From Sipunculus nudus (Eukaryota; Annelida; Sipuncula; Golfingiida; Sipunculidae): a stretch of DNA of 64,000 nt. Location: positions 21,935,019 to 21,999,018 of the forward strand of contig CM049306.1 of NCBI GenBank assembly GCA_026874595.1, in the 5' to 3' direction. Position numbers and translations under genes: made by a program. The notes beneath the pieces are model-generated. The model was not told the origin of the DNA. It did not search any database and worked only from the letters and a program-made list of their open reading frames with translations. This document shows, piece after piece, positions 1 through 11,947 of this stretch. Position 1 is the first letter of the stretch, and each line of letters starts with the position of its first letter.

Positions 1-848
1 TGTTTTATTTATAACGAGACCTAAAATTGAATGGTTTAACATGGAGATATGGAGGGTTTCGTCGAAATTATACATGTTTGTTAAACACATTCAGGGATAA
101 GGTAGGAGCGCGTCAGTAAAGACAGTGTCTGCTTATTCTCAAACACTTAAAAACATGTTTTATTTATAACGAGACTTAAAATTGAATGGTTTAACATGGA
201 GGTATGGAGGGTTTCGTCGAAATTATACATGTTTGTCAAACACATTCAGGGATAAGGTAGGAGCGCGTCAGTAAAGACAGTGTCTGCTTATTCTCAAACA
301 CTTAAAAACATGTTTTATTTATAACGAGACCTAAAATTGAATGGTTTAACATGGAGGTATGGAGGGTTTCGTCGAATTCATACATGTTTGTTAAACACAT
401 TCAGGGATAAGGTAGGAGCGCGTCAGTAAAGACAGTGTCTGCTTATTCTCAAACACTTAAAAAACATGTTTTATTTATAACGAGACCTAAAATTGAATGG
501 TTTAACATGGAGGTATGGAGGGTGTCACACCACACACGCAGAGGACATATATTCCCGAGTTCTTTCACACTGAAAAGTCCAAAATACCACTCGTTGTCTG
601 AACTGAAGAACACGGTTTATTCCGGTAACATCCAACAATTGGCCACCGTCGTCGTTGACGACAATTTCACAATAACAACGTCTTCAACAAACACCAATCA
701 TGTATATCTTCTAACGCCCTGATCGGCTGCAACTATGTATATTCTCTCCAGGACTAAAACTGTCCTCGCGGAATTTATAACGCACCCCAGGGTTACGTCG
801 AAATTATACGTTTGTCAAACACATTCAGGGATTAGGTAGGAGCGCGTC
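1..848. repeat. 155-bp tandem repeat array, interrupted
   Basis: Successive monomers begin with TGTTTTATTTATAACGAG at 1, 156, 311 and 467, giving periods of 155, 155 and 156 bp with only a few differences between copies. The fourth copy is broken at 522 by an inserted segment, and the array resumes at 790 for part of one monomer. The array starts at the window edge, so it probably extends upstream. Near-identity of the monomers indicates recent expansion or homogenisation. No function is visible. Confidence 0.95.
523..789 (-). mobile_element. Probable solo LTR inserted in the tandem array
   Basis: This segment is absent from the other array monomers and splits one unit exactly. On the minus strand it begins TGGGGTGCG and ends GGTGTGACA (TG...CA), has a TATA-like TTATAAATT near its 5' end and an AATAAA signal about 160 bp in. 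Flanking bases are compatible with a duplication of GGG to AGGGT (3 to 5 bp, ambiguous because the edges share bases). These are the marks of a short LTR left after recombination. An unrelated insertion type remains possible because no second copy exists here to confirm the ends. Confidence 0.5.
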
Positions 849-3580
849 TTGTATAATGATTATTTATATATGTGTATAGTTTTGTTAATTTCTTGGGTAC
901 TCGAAATTTGAGGACAAAATATAAGTTATTATGTTCACGAGAAATCTTATAAATGAAGAAATATGATTGGCTGATTGGACCTTGTAGATCTAGGTCAAGG
1001 TCACAAGATCTTACCTTGTCAAAGACCATTATTTTAATGACGTGGTTGCCAGATTTGAGGAGAATATCGTCAGGACAGCACACTTAGATGACCTACGGTG
1101 TGTGTATGTGAGGGTGTGTGTAACGGAAACAAACTGTAAGCAGCCATATTAAATCAACTTAAAATCAGATCCGTTTGTATTATTCATCAAAATGAAGACA
1201 TTCATCAGATGCAATACTTAAAATAAACTTCTCCTCATGGTAAAAACAGAGAAAAGACCGGTACCACCAAAAAAATCTCACAGTCATTTTTTATTTACCT
1301 TTTGTTTGCTTTATAGTTGAAGTTTGTGCATTGTATTGTCAGGTCTTTGGTAGGTAGAGTAATTAGTAGGCAATATATGACAAGACTTACATTGCTATTT
1401 CCAGACATAATGGGATTCTAAAAAAACCCGCTTCATATATGTTGGACTTGGCTGAAAACTGGACAATATACCTATATAAACGAGACTGGATTGTTATAGA
1501 AGAGACAACAGCTCTTACTTTATTTAAAAAAAAAACGGTTCCATGTGGCTGCAATTTTCGCCGTCATTTTATTACAAACATTCCAGTTTTTTTTTTATCT
1601 ATTTTAATTTGTTTTGCTTTAATATAAAACATGCCCTTTCTGTGAATGCTTATGTTATATAACAGAAAGATATATATATAAATTTCCGAGACATAATGTA
1701 ATAAAAAGCCTGGGTCCAATTTTTACGTTGCTGCCACGCGTGACAATCGAGACTTTATTTGGGGCTCCAGATTACTGTTGAGTGAGGTTCTGTACACGTT
1801 TAATGCTTGACATTCTTCTAAAACATAAAATTATCACAGTGACTTGTCCTATGAAAGAAATTGTCTCTTCGAGTTGGCATTTAAGCTGATATTAGTGCCC
1901 CATCAGGATCAGATTTTCGTTTCTCCGTCTGGGCGGGAGGTCTTCATTGGATGATGTTATGGTGGGCGTACTTCAATGAAAACTGCCCTGTTCATAATTG
2001 GAGAAGCGCTTTGCGTTACCTCATACTTAAAGGAGGCCAATTTCGTTTAATTTAGGAATTTCTATTGCGTTTTCCTTCCGAGTTCCCCAGTGGAAATAAG
2101 CAATCATCTTGTATCTGACCCATGGGGATTTTGGTCATTGATGTATATTTTCAATACGGAACGTTGCCCCAAGTGTTTCTATGAGAAGAAAAGAAAAAAA
2201 AAACAACCACAACGACGCAATAGACTACTGTTTTGTCTATGAATGTTTTGAAGAAGGCCATGAATACAAAAATATAAAAATATTATATATCATGATTAAC
2301 ATAAATGTTGAAATTCAAATGTTATGGTTGCTATATCAGTTAAACAATAATTAAATCATTAAGTGAATCAGAATACGTAAGTGATACGGAGTATGCACAT
2401 CTCTTGTGACCCACTGTCTACTTAAATATAAATTAGGATTCCTGATAGCTGGTATTTACCATATACCAAATATTGTATTTTTTATTTTATATATTTCTGT
2501 TACACTGTATTGTCGAAAGTAATTATACACTATCGGGAAATATACTTATCTATTGGCTTTTACGTCTTCCGGGTTTCGGAAAAAAAGTATGTTTTGTGAT
2601 AAGGTTAGTTTGGCTTTTTATCAAACTAAAACAGTTTATAAATCATGCATGAACGCAAAAGTCTTAAAACAGCAACCTTGTATTTAATTTCTTTGCATCA
2701 TATATTTTTTTCTCTTTTTTTTCTATTGTATGCAAAAAAAACTATGCTTAAACATCATGTGGACCCATTATCCCTCGATCCTTCGAATACTTGACTGGCT
2801 TTAATTTCTCCTCTAAGCTTGATCTATCATATAAAGCAGATGCGTGAAAATGTTGTCTGTTTTGTCGTATTACCAACAACTAAAATGGCAGTTCGGGTTG
2901 GCTGTGTTATTTTCAGGTTCATTATGGCTTATTGTTGCGCTCAATTGTTCACTCCGAGTCTTTCATTGAATCCGGGTAATCATCGACGCCATACTGTGTG
3001 AATTTTATAATATATCCGAAATGTAAATCCTTTTATTTTTGTGATTTTTTATTTTTTTTTCTTTACTTTCCCAGCATCAATTAATTATTTTAATACCATC
3101 CTCAAAACCGTCCTTCCACAAATACCAATCATATCTTCAAAACATAACACCACCTGAATTCAGTTATTGAGTCAGATGGCTTTTGACAAACGTAAGAGTT
3201 GATGAACTGTAAACTTTACTGTAATTAGCACATTTGTCAACTTCAGTAGTTATAATAATAGTTATGCCCGAGAAGATATATGGTCTTCTTTGTTGGTTGT
3301 GGACGCTTGTTGGCCTTTATCTATCCCCTCAAATCTGTGATCGATCTTTTACTCTTTCAGTGGGTTCCGTACATGCTTATAAAACAAATTTAAAAAGTGG
3401 AAAAAGGGGTTATTGTGATTTCAAAGCGGGAATTGGCCAAGTATTGTGATGACTCCCTTTCTTACACTTCCTTTTTCCTCTAGTTGGATGATTCTTTCCG
3501 TTTCTGTCACGTCTTCAACGAAAGTAAAACACCCAGGGGCGATAATTTATCTTCAAGGGTACGGAGATCACTCGCAGGCT
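849..3580. other. No supported feature
   Basis: AT-rich sequence with homopolymer runs and short ORFs that lack codon bias or recognisable motifs. A short segment around 950-1030 with repeated AGGTCAAGGTCAC-like phrases resembles phrases elsewhere in the window (61340), so it may be an old repeat. Nothing else is visible. Confidence 0.6.
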
Positions 3581-3617
3581 GGGGGGGGGGGGGTGCTTAA
3601 AGTTCGAGTTTTTATAA

Positions 3618-3649
<32 letters not shown>

Positions 3650-3653
3650 TTAT
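3581..3653. repeat. G-tract plus (CA)n(TA)n microsatellite
   Basis: A run of G (about 3583-3593) is followed by a compound CA then TA dinucleotide array (about 3617-3653). Confidence 0.9.
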
Positions 3654-4060
3654 ACCCTTAAACGTGATGCGGCACATATTAACATGCAGCTAGGAGCGAT
3701 AAAGTCCAGTTAAACATAGCCAAAATGAAAGCATTCTGTTCCGATTATGTTTTTCGTGCAATCCATCCTTAACAGCTGTCAGTCATAAAATGGATATACC
3801 CTGTTTTAGTAGTAGCTTCTGGAGTTGTCTGCCTTCTTTGGTGTTTAATATTTCCTGATTATTAAAGTTATAATGACTGTTAGGGAAATATTTATCTGCC
3901 ACACAATGTTGTATTATTTAACCTTGATCAAATTATCTTTGTGTCCCTCTGCAATGTCGCTACCATAGCGTTGTTTAACAGACTGTGAAAAACATTCCTC
4001 CTTTAACAATTAATGTTTCTGAAACTCTACCTGAGTTTCTATCTGGTCAATGATCCAAAT
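3654..4060. other. No supported feature
   Basis: AT-rich sequence without recognisable coding, RNA or repeat signals. Confidence 0.5.
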
Positions 4061-4061
4061 G

Positions 4062-4898
4062 AAATGGAACAAGGGCACCGCAAAGCGGAGCAACCCCTCG
4101 CAAGGGGGAGGGAGGGGGGGGGTGTCATAATAAGAAAGGGTGTATTACACAGTGATAAATGAGGAGGGCAGCTCTCTGCCCTTGACCTTTGCTTCCGGAC
4201 CTCAAACTAAATAGGGTTCGTGGTTGGTCAAACGGTTTGGCATAAAATGGGTCCACAAGCTTTCACAAGAAGTGAGCGCTGTGGCCGTGACCTTTGACCC
4301 CGTGACCTCAAAATCGATAGGCTTCTCCATCCATGGGTGGATTAGCCATATTTGCAAGATGAAAGGTTTTGGTCAAACGGTTTGGCTTTAAATGAATCCA
4401 CAAGCTTTTTTAAGAAGTGGGCCTTGTGGCCGTGACCTTTGACCCTGTGATCTGAAAATCAATAGGGTTTTTCATCGATAGATGGGTGAGCCATAATTGC
4501 AAGAAAAAAAGGTTTTGGCCTAACGGTTTGGCTTTAAATGTATCCACAAGTTTTTAAGAAGTGGGCCCTTTGGCCGTGACCTTTGACCCCATGACCTCAA
4601 AACCGATAGGGTTCTTCGTCCATGGATAAGTGAGCCAAATTTGCAAGATGAAAGGTTTTTATTCAAACGGTATGGCTTAAATGGGTCCACAACTTTTTCA
4701 AGAAGTGGGCACTATGGCCGTGACCTCAAAATCGATTGGTTTCTTCATCATAGGGGTAAGTGAGCCATATGTGCGAGATGAAAGGTTTTTGTCAAACGGT
4801 TTGGCTTGAAATCGATCCACAAGATAATTCCGGACGGACGGACGCACTAATGGAGGCGTTACTATATCCCTTTCGCAGTTTCGTTGCGAGGGGATAAC
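4062..4898 (+). mobile_element. HINE-like element with 144-bp internal tandem repeats
   Basis: The core is four to five monomers of 144-145 bp. The phrase GGCCGTGACC recurs at 4283, 4428, 4572 and 4716, with an extra degenerate copy near 4178. The array is followed by a GACGGACGGACG tract (about 4833) and then a hairpin at the right end: TATCCC pairs with GGGATA, and TCGCA with TTGCGA, around GTTTCG (about 4865-4898). The left end carries CCCCTCGCAA (about 4095), the reverse complement of the right-end TTGCGAGGGG. Left subterminal inverted repeat, about 150-bp tandem repeats, a simple-sequence tract and a 3' hairpin match the published layout of Helentron-associated interspersed elements; mollusc 'pearl' elements look alike. 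No coding capacity. Confidence 0.65.
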
Positions 4899-4900
4899 AA

Positions 4901-5464
4901 GGCACAAAACTATTACCAGGAGAGAAGGAATTAAGCTGTGGTCTATATTGTAATACAGCTAACATATTTTTGAAATTAAAAAAAAATACCTTGACCATTG
5001 AAAGAGTCCAACAAATTCAAGTATGACAGAGTAGAAAAAAAGATATAACTTCAACTTATGGAGTCTCCGTCACATTGTGTATTGGGTACATGCAAGGTAA
5101 TATATGACACAAAACATTGATGTTAAATTACCTTTTCAGTCAGAAATATCGTCTATGATGAAACCTTAAGAGTGACCTTATGCGAGAGCTGCCATTCAGA
5201 AGCAGACAGCATAGTATTGTGTTGTCTGTGGTATCACAAACTATCGTGGTTCTACAATTTCGTGGTTATGACTTGAGGAACATAAAACTTTAAAGGTTTG
5301 ATTTTTCTTGTGTTGTACCTGGTGTCTTTTCCTGACTTTCCTGAAGGCATTACGTACGTTTAAATAAGACAAGCACTATACATGCATGATTCATGACTGT
5401 GTTATCTCCTTACGTCTCCACCTAAATAGATGGGTTACTTGAACTATCTATAAACTGCAAATAC
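4901..5464. other. No supported feature
   Basis: AT-rich anonymous sequence. Confidence 0.5.
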
Positions 5465-5995
5465 TTGGACAGTAAAGACAAATATCGGTATGTTGTTTAT
5501 CTACACATATTCGCTGGTTTGGATGCAGCTACAGCACTCTTTGACCATGAAAAAAAAGTTAAAGAAAGTGCAATGGAAAATGAAGAGGACCGTTCATTGT
5601 TTGAATTTCGGTTGAACTATAATTACTTCGAACCCGGTCTACGACACAATGTGGACGCCTAATCCAGCTCAAAATCAAAAATGTAAATCAGAAAACGAGT
5701 AAACTTTTTGATGGAGTTTATTAACCTCTTCAACTGGAGAATGGCTGTCTTATCGACCGACAAGAAGGTTCTCCAATTTGATACACTAAACCTGTCGTTC
5801 CTGAGAGTTTTAAGGCCTATTACCCAAGATGGTCAGGTCGCTCCTACAAAACCAGATGACGATGCAGAAGACGATTCAGACACTGATTCTATATTATGAT
5901 GAAGATTTCAACTTCATGGATGTATTCGAAAAGAAACCTGGAATACTCTCAAGCTACTTACTGGTATCTACTATTTTATATGATAAGAAAGTGAC
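5465..5995 (+). pseudogene. Possible coding remnant, function unknown
   Basis: Three short overlapping reading frames lie end to end: 65 codons without an ATG start (5465-5662), a second ending in an acidic tail rich in D, E and S (5708-5899), and a third that overlaps it in another frame and ends near 5995 with a hydrophobic stretch after FMDVFEKKPG. The balanced codon composition and acidic tail are more protein-like than neighbouring random ORFs, and the frame switches suggest decay. I do not recognise a family. It could also be chance, or a fragment of a transposon protein. It lies between two HINE-like elements. Confidence 0.2.
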
Positions 5996-6284
5996 ATAAA
6001 ACAGTAAAAACCCATACAGGCCCTGGTAGTAATATTTTCAGGATGGTTAGAATTTAAAATGTAAGATATTTGAAATGTACTTTGAGCATCAAAATTGTCT
6101 AAGGAAGGACAGGTTTATTTCGATTAAATCACTGCCACGAAACATGTAAATACATGTCCTTCTGTAAGAAGAAGAGTATTTTGACAATTATACTGAATTT
6201 TATGTTGAGCTGACGGAACGTGTCTGCCCTACAATAATGTTGGAACATTTTATATATGGGTATGACTGTAAAATATATTGAAAT

Positions 6285-6615
6285 ATGGTCTGTAGTTCAA
6301 TTGAGATGGAGTCATAATAGGCAAGAATCATCCCTGTGAATATGAGAAAGATCAAGCATGTTCTTGTTGAGATATCGCGGGCGAAAGAAAATCACCGATT
6401 GCCCGTGGTGGCCATGTTGGAATTCCGACAGGTCTGTTATTCGACAAGTCTGGAACCTTCATAGGTATCAATCATCCCTTGGAATTTGAAAAAGATGAAG
6501 CATGTTCTTGTTGAGATATCAAGCGCGAAAGAAAGCGTCACTGACGGAAGGACGGACGGATGCATGGACGGAAATACGGAAGGACCGAAACACCGCTTTC
6601 AAGCGAGGTCCTTAT
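6285..6615 (+). mobile_element. HINE-like element, second type
   Basis: Two monomers share AAGCATGTTCTTGTTGAGAT at about 6354 and 6498 (period 144 bp). They are followed by a GACGGACGG-type tract (6543-6575) and a terminal hairpin at about 6583-6612, where GGACC pairs with GGTCC and CGCTT with AAGCG. The order of parts is the same as at 4062-4898 but the sequence is unrelated. Confidence 0.55.
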
Positions 6616-6620
6616 TACCT

Positions 6621-7555
6621 GCAGATTATTTGCCTTGAATCGACTGTTATCCACTATGTTTCAATGGCCTGTATCTACTGTATTTACATCTACACCATTG
6701 GCGGATTAAGAAGCCCCAGTGCATTGTGGAGAAAGGACTGCTAAGCCCACAATACCTAAACAGAGTCGCTTTCTTGTGAGTGTTACTGTGCACACAGTGC
6801 TGCGAGGAGCAACCCTTTCAAAGAGACCTTCTAAAGATTTTTTATCCTGCTCAACCCTTTGTCCAAATGCGTCAGTCACAGATTCATTGAACTTTTCCTC
6901 AACTATCTAGTACCTTCAGCTAAAGAATTCAGATTCTATTGTCAATTTCGGAAAACATTTTCGGAGGATTAGTATAATATAACATAGCGACAGTCTTCCC
7001 TGCATGCTATCAGAGATTGGTCAATAGAAACTAAGACAGCCTTCAGCTGTTGAACACCGTTTACGTATAAGTTAAACTTTTCTCAGTTTCATAACAGGAT
7101 TTCAAGATTAGATCAGAATTGCTAAAAAATCTGTTTTACATCAAATATGATCAATGACTTCTCTCTACATGAGGCATTCAAAAGACAGATTCCGTTTTAC
7201 ATACAATGGTGAAATAATATTTAAGGTATGGTTCACCTAATTTCATTATCTATTTCAGTCGAAAACAGCAACTTTGATTTTAAAAAAAATGAACAAGGTG
7301 TAATGAAAAATTTTAAACTAGTTATAGTGACCAGCACTTCATATTCTAGGACTGTGAAAATGCTGTTTTTCTTGATCAAGTTCCTATGTTAAAATGTGTC
7401 TGGTATCTCAAAGCTACTCAGTTGACACTTCTATCATACAAAAATTAAAACGACATAATATATGCTGCTCATGATAACAATAATATTTCGCCAGTCCAGG
7501 TGGTACCTGTGACCTTTTCTGGCTTATGTAAATAATATGTAAATAGATCATTTTG
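6621..7555. other. No supported feature
   Basis: AT-rich; short ORFs only, none with recognisable motifs. Confidence 0.5.
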
Positions 7556-7815
7556 TAAGCCGTTTAGTCCACCAACGCACTATGACAACGAATGACCACT
7601 GATTTGGTCCCATTTAGCCATGAAATGGGCCCCTGAATCACTGGAGTGGTGGGGACCCGGCTGATTGGACAAGTAATCACACAAGTTGCGCCCACCTTGA
7701 TGCCGCGCTTCACCAAGCCGTGTCGTGAGTGCCCGCGGTGTGGTAGGAAACCTCAAATGTCAGACCGTATCGGCGTATACTACGGCCTGTCACCTTTTTT
7801 TGGGAGCTTGCTGTT
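7556..7815 (+). other. GC-richer island of unknown nature
   Basis: About 250 bp is visibly richer in G and C than its surroundings and holds an ORF with the cysteine cluster CRECPRCGRK. No start context, splice sites or family can be assigned. It may be a coding remnant or part of an unrecognised repeat. Confidence 0.2.
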
Positions 7816-8720
7816 TATAGGACACTGTGACAATATTTAGTCCCTTCTTTCCCTCTGTTACTAATTACTATGACTAATTCTTTCATTCATAACTGATATT
7901 ATTTCACGAAATCGACATTGTTAAGTACCGAACGCATATTGAAGTATAATAATGATAATATACAAGGTACAGCAATGCTCCATCAGTTTCAGAATTTCTG
8001 TCGAAAACCTACCAACATGGCTTCTTTCATAAATAGTTCTCTTTAAATTAGCGCTTATCCGTATGAATAGAAGTCGCGTCAGACACACATGAATTAATTA
8101 TTTGGTGTCAATATGAAGGCATGTGTAAACGTCATAAAATGACCATAGAGAACGCACTGAATCAGCACGTCCAGACAGTGGCGTGTTTCTCTTAACCTAC
8201 AATAGTCCCGGAAGCAGAGTCTCCGTCGTTCTGATCTCATCTTGCGTTCCAGAAGAGAAGTAGGCAAATCCCTCATCATTTGGGTTTCTCTTTGCCTTTA
8301 TAAAAGTACATATATCTGAGGTCATCCGTCCCTTGATATTCATAATATTGAGATTCTAACCTCGTGGTCATCTTCGAAATTCGCATATATACGTCCACAG
8401 CTTGACCAATATGGCCGATGTTATATCTGTGGTAACGTTAAGGTGTAAGCGACAATTAGAGCACTTGGCAAAGTTGTGAAGGGGAACATACTCAAAATAA
8501 TAGAAGGGCGATAAGTATGTGGCTTTCTGTTTTTGATAATATATAGGATTTAATCTTTTTAATCATACAAAGATTTTTTTTTGCAAAGAGAAAATTGTGA
8601 CATCAGATGCAGTCAGGCGCCACTTTCGCGGCATTTTTGAATAGAGATTTTAGACAGTCTGTCATGCCAAAATGCTGAAACTGTCAGAATTTGGGCAGGT
8701 GTGTATATAACACAGCTTTA
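7816..8720. other. No supported feature
   Basis: AT-rich anonymous sequence. Confidence 0.5.
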
Positions 8721-8723
8721 TTT

Positions 8724-8797
8724 ACAATGAAACATAAAGTAAAAAATAATGCGTCGTTATTAACAATGAAAACATAAAGTAAAAAATAATGCGTCGG
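8724..8797. repeat. Short tandem duplication
   Basis: ACATAAAGTAAAAAATAATG occurs twice within 74 bp, once with a single extra A just before it. This is a recent local duplication of about 39 bp. Confidence 0.85.
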
Positions 8798-9350
8798 TCG
8801 AACCTTTTGTCCCATCCGTTCCGGGGTACTTTATCACATACTTATTTCAAAATTTAATAATGCTACACCGGAAGTCAGGAAGCACTTTATTCGTAAATTC
8901 AAAAGTCGAAATTCATGTCTATTGCGGTTGAGAAAAAATGTCCATGGGGGATACAATATTGGTACCCTTTTAAGCGCTCTATAACTGGAAAATGGTGTAA
9001 AACCTAGAACGCCTTTCTCAACCAAAATCTCAGCACAAGTGGAATATGACAACAATGCCAATGACCCTTCCAACTTCACTTATTTTGTAATCCAATGCCA
9101 ATCCCGGCACCTTTTACTTTGTGGTTCGACGCTATTTTATTCGGTCTGTGTCTACTTTTTATTTTGCACTGCAACATCCCCGTTTTTAGTTTAAAAAGAA
9201 TCATTAAAAAATTCTTATAAAATTCTTTCAACAGTCCGGTAACAAGCTCTATTACCAAAACAACCAACCCTATTGCTTATGTAACTAATAAGTGTTCATG
9301 AATAGGTATCCTGTACCGATGATATTTTGCTTATGCATGTATTCGAAACG

Positions 9351-9352
<2 letters not shown>
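8798..9352. other. No supported feature
   Basis: AT-rich sequence; minus-strand ORFs here lack recognisable motifs. Confidence 0.5.

Positions 9353-9404
<52 letters not shown>
9353..9404. repeat. (TA)n microsatellite at the 5' edge of a Penelope-like element
   Basis: About 26 uninterrupted TA units end exactly where similarity to the Penelope-like reverse transcriptase begins. Confidence 0.97.
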
Positions 9405-9407
<3 letters not shown>

Positions 9408-10171
9408 ATCAGCAACTACTAAAACTAAAGAAGGCATTCATCAACATGGTATACAAACGATATAACATAGATAAACAATAAAAACAAAGCCACCAAAATT
9501 CCACGTGAAAATGTATTGAAGAAAACCCCGAAAAAAGAACTGAACCGAATACCACTGGTTGCAACTTACCACCCGCACCTTAAACACTTAAAGAGAGTTG
9601 CACATGAGTTACAACCCCTTCTAACCGCGGACCCTGTTCTTTCTACACTCTTTCCAGAACCTCCCATATATGCCTATAAACAACCAAGAAATCTTCGCAA
9701 CCAGTTAGTAAAATACAAATCACCCAGAAAAACACTCAAAATGGTACGTTTCCATGTAAAAGACCACGCTGCCTTACGTGCCCACTTATTGTCCAAGAAG
9801 ATAATGTTCAAATTAACGGGAAAACATGCACTATACATGGCAAATTTACATGCACTAGCAAAGGAACAGTTTACCTGATAACATGTATTTTATGTCCGAA
9901 AGCCATATACATCGGTGAAACTAGTCAAAGATTAAGCATGAGAATAAATGGCCATAGGCACCCTATTAACTCTAATCAAAAACTCACTCCAGTTGGCACA
10001 CACTTCTCACAAACTGGACACAATGCGGAGCATATGAGGATACACATACTAAAGGGAGATCTCATGGACACAAGGTTAAGACAAATTTGGGAATTAAAAT
10101 TCATTAATAAATTCAACTGTATACAAAATGGCCTCAATCAAGACGAAGGTTTCCTGGCACACTATAAGCAT
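9405..10171 (+). pseudogene. Penelope-like RT C-terminus and GIY-YIG endonuclease, frameshifted
   Basis: The first frame reads IPRENVL, RIPLVATYHPHLKHLK, FPEPPIYAYKQPRNLR, the thumb/linker signature of Penelope-like polymerases. Near 9720-9745 the frame changes, and the new frame gives GTFPC, PRCLTCP, GKFTCTS, GTVYLITCILC and YIGET followed by R and H residues, the GIY-YIG nuclease core with its cysteine-rich linker. It ends FLAHYKH* at 10171. An additional break with a stop near 9470 separates the upstream LLKLKKAFIN portion. The protein would nick target DNA and prime reverse transcription in the nucleus. With at least two frame breaks and no palm domain this copy is dead. The family assignment is firm; the clade is not resolved. 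Confidence 0.88.
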
Positions 10172-10707
10172 TAATATCTATATAAAAATAATCCTTGCTA
10201 GCCACTGGTGATCTTTCTATCTTTTTCTTCCCATTTTTTATTTTTACTTTGTTTCTGTCCCTTCTTTCTTTTCCACTTTATCAATTTGTTTTCATCTTTA
10301 CCAGTTTTCTCCCTTACCCAATAACCTGCACCTACTTCCCCAGTATTATACCGATTTATTAGTCTACCTATTATCATTATTATTACTTTTATTATTATTT
10401 CTGACCGTGTTTCTGATTACGTTACCATTGGCATTATTTTCGGGATCATATTATCTCCTAATCTTTTGAATGTTTAATATGTATTACTTATATTTTATTC
10501 AAAAGAATCACTCCTTTTTTTTAAATTTTTGTACACTTTGAATTACTTTACTTTATTTCCTTTTCTTTTAAATTATTCGTTTAAACGGTATAGTACACTT
10601 TTTGTTATACCATTATTATTATTATTTTTATTCATATTAGTATTATTTTTATTATTATTATTATTTCTATTATTATTATTACCATCGATCAGTTTTATAA
10701 TAATAAA

Positions 10708-10740
<33 letters not shown>

Positions 10741-11348
10741 CAGTACTACGTTTTTATTTTGTTTATATCTGTTACAACATTTTTTGCATAATCATCACTT
10801 GTTTTATTTTTCTTAATTTAGTTTTATTATGTTACTTACGTTTATGTTTATTCTTTCCTTTGCATACCGGCGGCCTAGCATGGAACATCTAACGGGCCCA
10901 ATGGTCGGGGCGGGAGTGGCAACTCCTGGGCCGGACAGAGCACTGGGAAATCGTACCTCCCCCTCCCTCATAGAGGGAGTATAGGGTTGGGTATCCGGCT
11001 CGCGGCACACCCTCGACCGATTAATCGGACCGATTTTGGCATTCGACAGGGACTCGGTGAGGGACTACCATTGGAAATGGCGGGCTGTACCACTGAGGGC
11101 CGCATTTGGACCCGGCGACCCTTCGACGTGACGTCATAATATGGATGACGTCGACCTTCATTCGGTTTCGCGGCATTCCCGAGTGAAGCGACGTGTACTC
11201 ACTGTACCCCGCCCATCCAGGGCATCATGGTTATAATATTACTAAATATCCAATCGGCATGTAAATACACTGTTTCTGGCATTATGGACTCTATGCATTG
11301 TCGTTCCATCATATATAATCTCTGTACACGTTCCCACTTAATCACCAC

Positions 11349-11391
11349 CTGACGAAGAAGTCTTTGTACTTCGAAAGTTGTTAATAAACTA
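11349..11391 (+). ncRNA. Hammerhead-ribozyme-like motif in the PLE 3' region
   Basis: CTGACGA (11349-11355) fits the conserved CUGANGA core. It is followed by a perfect 5-bp stem GAAGT/ACTTC (11357-11361 with 11368-11372) and the conserved GAAA (11373-11376). GTT and AAC can form a short stem III, and TA sits at the expected cleavage site (11390-11391). Stem I is weak: only about two pairs can be drawn with upstream CAC. Hammerheads are known in the terminal repeats of Penelope-like elements, which supports the reading. Activity is uncertain. Confidence 0.5.
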
Positions 11392-11433
11392 GTTAGTCTA
11401 TCTAAAAGGCGTCACTGTTTATCTTTACTTTCG

Positions 11434-11446
11434 TATATATATATAT
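11434..11446. repeat. Short TA repeat at the 3' edge of the PLE
   Basis: TATATATATATATG directly follows the presumed PLE end, mirroring the TA array at the 5' edge. Confidence 0.7.
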
Positions 11447-11947
11447 GTATCACGCCGTCATTTACATGTGTATGCTTCGCTGTCCATGCATTAATGTTTT
11501 GTGTTTAAGAAAGCTACAAAGTGTGAAAAACAGCATAAGTAAATTAAACAAGATATAAGATTTATTCCAAATATACAAATACAGGAATTTGCTTTGCGGA
11601 AAATATCATTTATAAGACAAATATAGTGCTGAGTGAAAACAAAAACTAAGTACAAAAAAAAAACATTAAAAAGAAGTAGTAATATTATATTTTGAGTTAT
11701 CTATATGCATTGTACAATCTAATCGCCTTCGGTACAAATGAATTGGAGAACCTGTTTGTAATGCACTAGTCAAGCTTTTACCTTCAACTTTTTTTTATCA
11801 AATTCATAATTTTATTTTCATAAACAATATTTATGCTTTCAAAATTAAGACTAATAACGGTTTCTGCTATTTTTCTTATCCTTTCAACTTTGTGTTCCTA
11901 ATGGTCAGATTTCCCCACCATGATATCAAAGCATACAATACAACACT

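Larger units (their letters stand above)
9405..11433 (+). mobile_element. 5'-truncated Penelope-like element
   Basis: The segment contains the C-terminal part of a Penelope-like reverse transcriptase, its linker and a GIY-YIG endonuclease (to 10171). Next come a pyrimidine-rich region with an ATT-rich microsatellite (about 10608-10740), a GC-richer block (about 10855-11230) and a 3' region with a hammerhead-like motif (11349-11391). It is bounded by TA repeats on both sides. The 5' part of the RT, including the catalytic palm, is missing. Extension of the element to 11433 is inferred from the hammerhead-like motif, which Penelope-like elements carry in their terminal repeats. Confidence 0.75.

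Noticed and set aside
10529-10816. Leucine/isoleucine-rich membrane-like ORF
   Set aside because: Produced by the ATT-rich microsatellite in the PLE 3' region.
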